From: Dehalococcoidia bacterium
Lineage (GTDB): Bacteria > Chloroflexota > Dehalococcoidia > Lucifugimonadales > UBA3495
Assembly: GCA_022450395.1 (NCBI GenBank)
Contig: JAKUQE010000013.1
Coordinates: 1-64,000 of the forward strand
Direction of reading: 5' to 3'
DNA: 64,000 nucleotides
A model generated the notes under the pieces. That model ran no database searches. It was given only the letters and a program-made list of their open reading frames with translations, and was not told the origin of the DNA. Below are positions 59,203 to 64,000 of the stretch, piece by piece (position 1 is the first letter of the stretch; the number at the start of each line of letters is the position of its first letter). The position numbers and the translations under genes were made by a program.

Positions 59203-60156
59203 ATGGGGTTCAAGCTGGTGATCTGCCCGCCCAATTATCAAGACGAGTGGCCGGATAAGCTTAGGGAAGCGATTCCGGATATCGACGTACATCTGTGTCC
59301 CACCGTGGGCGAGGCGATGGAGGTGATCGGCGACGCCGACGCCGCCTTCGGAGATATTGTGCCTGAATTACTGGAACGGGCCGGAAACCTCAGATGGATC
59401 GCCTGTCCCCAAGCCGGTCCCCGGGCCGGCTACTATCACGAGGCGTTGATCGCCAGTGAGGTGGTGCTGACCAACACCAGGGAGATCTACAACGACCACA
59501 TCAGCGCCCACATAATGTCCTTTCTGCTGGCCTTCGCTCGGGGTCTCCACGTCTATCTTCCCCAGCAACTGGAGGGCGATTGGCGGCAAGGCTACGACAC
59601 GATATACCTTCCCGAAGCAACCGCTATTATCGTCGGCGTGGGCGGGATAGGAGGCGAGACAGCCAGATTATGCGCGGAGTTTGGGATGAAGGTGATCGGT
59701 GTCGACCCGCGTCTAGATCAAGCTCCCCCCGGCGTGGCCGAACTGGTCCGGCCCGGCGACTTGGCATCGGCGCTGCCTCAGGGCGACTTCGTGATCGTGA
59801 CCGTGCCGGAAACCCCGGAAACTCAGGGCTTGTTCGCCGCAACCCAGTTCAAGGCGATGAAAAACACGGCGTTCTTCATCAACATCGGCCGTGGCGCCAC
59901 GGTGAAGTTGGACGATCTGGTGGACGCCTTACGGGCCGGTGAGATTGCCGGAGCCGGATTGGACGTGTTCCAAACGGAGCCATTACCTGCCGGCCATGCC
60001 CTTTGGTCCATACCGGGCGTGCTGATCACGCCCCACGTAGCGGGCGACGGCCCCTACTTGCAGGAACGCCGCACCGATCTCTTTATCGACAACTGTGTCC
60101 GGTTCAACGAGGGCCGCCCGTTACGTAACGTGGTCGATAAGGCCAACTGGTTCTAG
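59203..60156 (+). CDS. D-2-hydroxyacid dehydrogenase family protein
   Basis: IIVGVGGIGGETARLCAEFGMKVIGVD, INIGRGATVKLDDLVDALRAGEIAGAGLDVFQTEPLP; start MGFKLVICPP at 59203. Confidence 0.93.
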   Translation: MGFKLVICPPNYQDEWPDKLREAIPDIDVHLCPTVGEAMEVIGDADAAFGDIVPELLERAGNLRWIACPQAGPRAGYYHEALIASEVVLTNTREIYNDHISAHIMSFLLAFARGLHVYLPQQLEGDWRQGYDTIYLPEATAIIVGVGGIGGETARLCAEFGMKVIGVDPRLDQAPPGVAELVRPGDLASALPQGDFVIVTVPETPETQGLFAATQFKAMKNTAFFINIGRGATVKLDDLVDALRAGEIAGAGLDVFQTEPLPAGHALWSIPGVLITPHVAGDGPYLQERRTDLFIDNCVRFNEGRPLRNVVDKANWF

Positions 60157-60181
60157 AGGCTAGGCGAAAGGTGTGGTTGGC

Positions 60182-60210
60182 AAGTCCCCTCCTTATGAAG
60201 GAGGGGACTT
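60182..60210. repeat. Palindromic repeat AAGTCCCCTCCTT-ATG-AAGGAGGGGACTT
   Basis: 13-bp perfect stem; similar arms at 36101-36123. Confidence 0.8.
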
Positions 60211-60352
60211 AGGGGAGGTCGTTTCTCTGGGAGAGCACTATTCCCTGACTCTCCTAGGTCGGGGTGAGGGGCGAAATCCCCCCAACCCCCCTTTACGAAA
60301 GTGGGGCTTGACGGTATTTGCTAACTACGGGGGATTTTGGGGAGGATTGAGT

Positions 60353-61900
60353 CTACTTGCCGTCCTTGATGAAGTCGCTGACCCGCTCGCCGATCATCAT
60401 GGTGGTGACGTTGGTGTTGGCCCGGATGCAGTCGGGCATGATGGATGCGTCTACGACACGCAGACCTTCTAGGCCGTGTACCTTGCCGTACTGGTCCACC
60501 ACCGCCATCGGATCCGACGACGGGCCCATCTTGCAGGTGCATGAGATGTGCTGGGAGGTGGTTACCGTGCGAGCTATCCACTGGTCCAAGGCTTCGTCGG
60601 ACGCCATTTCGGCGTCGGTTGGGGAGATCCGCTCCTGGATGATGTCTTTGAAGGATTCGTGCTCGCCCAGATCGACGCAGATCCGCACTGACTCCCGCAA
60701 CCGGCGGACGTCGGACTCCTCTTTCAAGTAGTTGTAGTCCAGGACCGGTTGGGCCGCGGGATCCGCGGACGCTAATTTCAGTTCACCGGCCCCGGCGGCC
60801 AGGTAGATTCCGCTGGTCATGCGTATGCCCAGGGGCTCCATGCGGCCGCCGCCCTGGTTGACGGGCTGGGTGGCGAAGGACTGCATGGATATCTTCATGT
60901 CGTTACGCAGGTCCGAGTCTCCGGCCGTGTAACGAAGGGTCAACTGCATCCTGGGGGCTAGGCCGTCCAGAGGGAAACCTTCCTTAGTGCGCCAAGTGAT
61001 CCACACCGCCGGATGGTCTCTTAGGTTTTGCCCCACACCCGGAGCGTCTTTAACCACTGATATGCCCAGACTACCCAGGTGATCGGCCGGGCCGACCCCG
61101 GAGAGCATCAATATCTGGGGCGAGCCGATGGCCCCGGAGCTCAAGATTATCTCGTCGCCCTCGACGACAAAGGTCTCGCCGCCGCTCTCCAGTTCCACCC
61201 CGGTCGCCCGGTTTCCCTCAAACAGGATGCGGTGAACCAGGCACTCAGGCCTAATGGTCAGGTTCAAACGGTGTCTTGACTGGTCCAAGTAGCCCATGGC
61301 GGTGCTGATGCGGATGCCGCCGGGATTGTTTAGGGGAGTGGGTCCGACCCCCTCGGAGTCGGGATTGTTATGGTCTGGGCAATCCTGATATCCGGCGTCG
61401 ATGCAGGCTTCGTAGAATGCCGTCTGGGCGGGCAGCCAGGTTTCCCGCTTGAAGCGGTGCATGATGATGGGGCCTTCGCTGCCGTGAAAGTCGCCCGAAA
61501 AGTCGGGGTCCGTTTCTACTTTGTTGAAATAAGGGATCAGCTTCTGAAAGTTCCACTGATCGTTGCCCTCCGAAGCCCAGGAGTCGTAGTCCTCGGGCAC
61601 CCCTCGCAAGAAGACCTGACCGTTGATGGCGCTGGAGCCGCCGGTGACCTTGCCTCGAGGGACCATCATCGGCCCAGCCTGGTCCGTCGACTTGCCGATG
61701 AATTGCCAGTTGTGGTCGCTGGTCATGATGTCCGCCTCGGTGGCGTAGCCGAATTTCACTTCGTCGGGCAGGTCATCGAAGTTCGGGTAGTCTTTCCCCG
61801 CTTCCAATAGCAACACCGAGCGGTTGGGGTCCTCGGTCAAGCGTGTGGCCAATATGGACCCCGCCGACCCTGCGCCAATAATTATCACGTCATATTTCAT
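60353..61900 (-). CDS. GMC-family (choline dehydrogenase-like) FAD oxidoreductase
   Basis: YDVIIIGAGSAGSILATRLTEDPNRSVLLLEAG, PRGKVTGGSSAINGQVFLRG, GAIGSPQILMLSGVGPADHL, HISCTCKMG. Confidence 0.96.
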   Translation of the reverse strand: MKYDVIIIGAGSAGSILATRLTEDPNRSVLLLEAGKDYPNFDDLPDEVKFGYATEADIMTSDHNWQFIGKSTDQAGPMMVPRGKVTGGSSAINGQVFLRGVPEDYDSWASEGNDQWNFQKLIPYFNKVETDPDFSGDFHGSEGPIIMHRFKRETWLPAQTAFYEACIDAGYQDCPDHNNPDSEGVGPTPLNNPGGIRISTAMGYLDQSRHRLNLTIRPECLVHRILFEGNRATGVELESGGETFVVEGDEIILSSGAIGSPQILMLSGVGPADHLGSLGISVVKDAPGVGQNLRDHPAVWITWRTKEGFPLDGLAPRMQLTLRYTAGDSDLRNDMKISMQSFATQPVNQGGGRMEPLGIRMTSGIYLAAGAGELKLASADPAAQPVLDYNYLKEESDVRRLRESVRICVDLGEHESFKDIIQERISPTDAEMASDEALDQWIARTVTTSQHISCTCKMGPSSDPMAVVDQYGKVHGLEGLRVVDASIMPDCIRANTNVTTMMIGERVSDFIKDGK

Positions 61901-62010
61901 TGCTCGTTCTCCCAGTAAAGTTATGATTCCAACGGCTAACGAGTGGCTCTCCCTCCGTAGCCGTGCCCGGACATCTTGTTGATCTGCGATTAGTCTGCCT
62001 GTCAGCGATT

Positions 62011-62100
62011 CGTCATTCCGGCCCTTCCGCCGAAGGGGAATCCAGGAAACGTGTCCACCAGCTAAGTTTCTGGACCCCGATTTCGATCGGGGTGACGGCT
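62011..62100. repeat. Dispersed CGTCATTCC...GGGGTGACG palindromic repeat
   Basis: CGTCATTCCGGCCCTTCCGCCGAAGGGGAATCCAG...GACCCCGATTTCGATCGGGGTGACG. Confidence 0.75.
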
Positions 62101-62144
62101 GGACTCTCGGCCTCTCTGCAATCTTAGTAATTTACGGGTAACCG

Positions 62145-62906
62145 CTAGATCAAAGCGGTGGGGGTTACGATGCCCTCGGTGTCTTCCTCTGTAACCGGGT
62201 TTAGGGGCGTGATCCCCAGGTCCTGCTCCATGTAATAGTAGATCTGTTTCAGGTGGTGGGTACTATGGCTCAGGATGATGTTCAACAACTCGGTAACCGT
62301 AACCTCCCCGCCATAGTGGGCGGGAACTACCCGGTCGAAGGAGGCGGTGTCGCCGCTCTTCAGGAATCCATCGATGTTGGCCAAGACCTGGTGGCCATAT
62401 TGGGTGATGGTTTCAACGGTGGCGACGTCCTTGATACGCACATTGGAGGCCGCCATGTCATCAGTGCTCATGCTGCCCTGCTTGTGGCTGAGCCAGGCAA
62501 GCTCCGGAAAGGAGATGATGTGCACGATGCAATCCCGCACGCTCCAGGGACGCCAGGGCACTTCTTGTTGTAATTGATCGTCGGTAAGCTGCTGGGTGGC
62601 CCGAATGGCGCCATTAAGCACGATGTCGTATTTTTCCGCCAGCCAACTGGTCTTGCTGGACAAGTCAATCTTGACGTTCAGCTTCAGGGCCGGGATCAGC
62701 TTTTTGGGGTAATAGCCGATGATTACTTCAGCATCGTCGATGATGGTGACCGGCACCGACTTGATGTCGCGGCTTCTCAGGTACTCTACGGCTGCTTGGT
62801 CGGTGGCCAGGTCGTGGTGCTCATACTGAACACCGTTAGACGACAGAAACTCTTCTACCGTCCGGCAGCTGAATCAACCAGGGTTGGTATATACATGAAC
62901 ATCCAT
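62145..62906 (-). CDS. Glutaredoxin-like domain with UFSC active site fused to DinB-like domain (TGA 62874-62876 = Sec11)
   Basis: In-frame 5' extension of ORF 62145-62756: MDVHVYTNPG-U-FSCRTVEEFLSSNGVQYEHHDLATDQAAVEYLRSRDIKSVPVTIIDDAEVIIGYYPKKLIPAL...; glutaredoxin layout (Yxx[NP]xCxxC, VPVTIID, G) with Sec replacing the first Cys. Confidence 0.88.
62855..62868 (-). promoter_or_regulatory. Candidate SECIS-like hairpin after the Sec11 TGA
   Basis: Minus strand CTGCC-GGAC-GGTAG (one G-U), 5 nt after the TGA; extendable across a 2x2 internal loop (TTC/GAG). Confidence 0.4.
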
Positions 62907-63001
62907 GGCTCTCTCCTTAGGGAGTTACCGGGGTAGATTAAAGGGTTCTCTGGGATGGTGTCAACATAACCATTAGTTCCACGATTTGTGGGATACACAC
63001 T

Positions 63002-63030
63002 CGTCATTCCGGAGAAGGCCGGAATCCAGG
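63002..63030. repeat. Dispersed CGTCATTCC palindromic repeat
   Basis: CGTCATTCCGGAGAAGGCCGGAATCCAGG. Confidence 0.8.
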
Positions 63031-63082
63031 AAATGTTCGCATCATATACGAGTGCGGACACAAACTTCCCACGGTGGGACGG

Positions 63083-63298
63083 TCAGTCGTATTTGGCCAG
63101 CAATTGCTCCATAGAAACCGAACTTAAGCGTCCTGCTTTGTAATCTTCGACCCGCTGTTCCGCTTCGCGCCCCCATTGGGCGTCGATAGCTTCGTACCGT
63201 TGATCAAGGCTTGCTCGAAGCTGATCGATAATAAAGGCCTTATCCGCGTCCGATAGATTTAGAGCGCGGTCCAGAATATTTTGGCTTGCTACACTCAT
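63083..63298 (-). CDS. Addiction-module component (antitoxin-like), no adjacent toxin seen
   Basis: ALNLSDADKAFIIDQLRASLDQRYEAIDAQWGREAEQRVEDYKAGRLSSVSMEQLLAKYD. Confidence 0.82.
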   Translation of the reverse strand: MSVASQNILDRALNLSDADKAFIIDQLRASLDQRYEAIDAQWGREAEQRVEDYKAGRLSSVSMEQLLAKYD

Positions 63299-63436
63299 AA
63301 CGTGGTCCTTATAAAGGGCAATAGATCAAACTGGATATTCGATCAGCTTGCATTTATGCCACTTTACCATCGAATTACGCGGTAGAACTGAGGAATTTGA
63401 CTAGCCCATTTCAAAAATCGCCTTGGCCGGAACCGG

Positions 63437-64000
63437 CTACCCCTCGTACACCGTGTTCCCGCCCACGATAGTCATCTCGACTGGGATGTCCTTGATGGTT
63501 TCCGGGTCTACTTGGGTTGGGTCGGCTCCCAGAACCACCAGGTCGGCCAGCTTGCCGGGTTCGATGGAGCCCTTTATGTCCTCTTCGAATGAGGCGTAGG
63601 CCCCATTTATCGTGTAGATCTTCAGCGCCTCTTCCACGGTTACCCGCTGGTTGGCGCCCCAAATCTTGCCCGTGCTGTCGATCCTGGTTACGCAGCTCTG
63701 GATGCCCAGGAGGGGTTCGAAGGGGCCGGGTGGGTAGTCGGTGGCGCCGGTGGCGACGACGCCATGATTGAGGAATGAGCGCTGGGCGAACATCCGTGAC
63801 AGCCGCTCCTCTCCGTAGAATTTCATCTTCTCACCGTGGTAATAGACGTAGGTGCAGAAGGGGGTTGCCACGGCGCCCAGGGCCTTCATTCGGTTGAGGA
63901 GATCGGTGTTGACCAGGGTGCAATGCTCGACGCGGTGCCTGGGGTCCGGTCGGGGGAAGGCGGCCTGAGCTTTCTCGTAGGCCGACAATACCATGTCGAT
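63437..64000 (-). CDS. Amidohydrolase family protein (YtcJ-like), N-terminus beyond window
   Basis: HRVEHCTLVN, ATGATDYPPGPFEPLLGIQSCVTR, VTVEEALKIYTINGAYASFEEDIKGSIEPGKLADLVVLGADP. Confidence 0.9.
   Translation of the reverse strand: MDMVLSAYEKAQAAFPRPDPRHRVEHCTLVNTDLLNRMKALGAVATPFCTYVYYHGEKMKFYGEERLSRMFAQRSFLNHGVVATGATDYPPGPFEPLLGIQSCVTRIDSTGKIWGANQRVTVEEALKIYTINGAYASFEEDIKGSIEPGKLADLVVLGADPTQVDPETIKDIPVEMTIVGGNTVYEG

Overview
The window is 64 kb of high-GC bacterial DNA. Gene content (complete F1Fo operon, Rex, UvrA, amino-acid and oligopeptide ABC transporters, LLM flavin oxidoreductase, FAA hydrolase, GMC oxidoreductase, DUF1501) fits an environmental Chloroflexota/SAR202-like genome; that taxonomy is inference. 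The main result is that at least four genes are split in the supplied ORF track by an in-frame TGA that looks like selenocysteine (Sec). (1) A UGSC-motif protein, 5597-6127. (2) A GrdA-like glycine/sarcosine/betaine reductase selenoprotein, 51467-51922, missed by the ORF track, with a perfect 7-bp hairpin 15 nt after the TGA. (3) A GrdB-like selenoprotein, 54186-55535 (-). (4) A glutaredoxin-like domain with a UFSC active site fused to a DinB-like domain, 62145-62906 (-). Genes (2) and (3), with GrdC-like and GrdE-like genes, form a rearranged glycine/betaine-reductase-like locus (grdC>, grdA>, brnTA, <grdE, <grdB). It has no grdD or thioredoxin genes in the window, holds a decayed second grdA tail, and its GrdE lacks a Cys where the pyruvoyl-forming Cys is expected. 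The UGSC protein has the same U-G-[S/T]-C-x14-G-[I/V]-P spacing as the Sec region of GrdB, and it sits beside an uncharacterised partner gene, suggesting an undescribed seleno-redox pair. Other notable points are a hicAB toxin-antitoxin module inside the atp operon (between atpD and atpC), several families of dispersed palindromic repeats, and an EVEVIK lipoprotein stalk repeat. No tRNA, rRNA or CRISPR was recognised.
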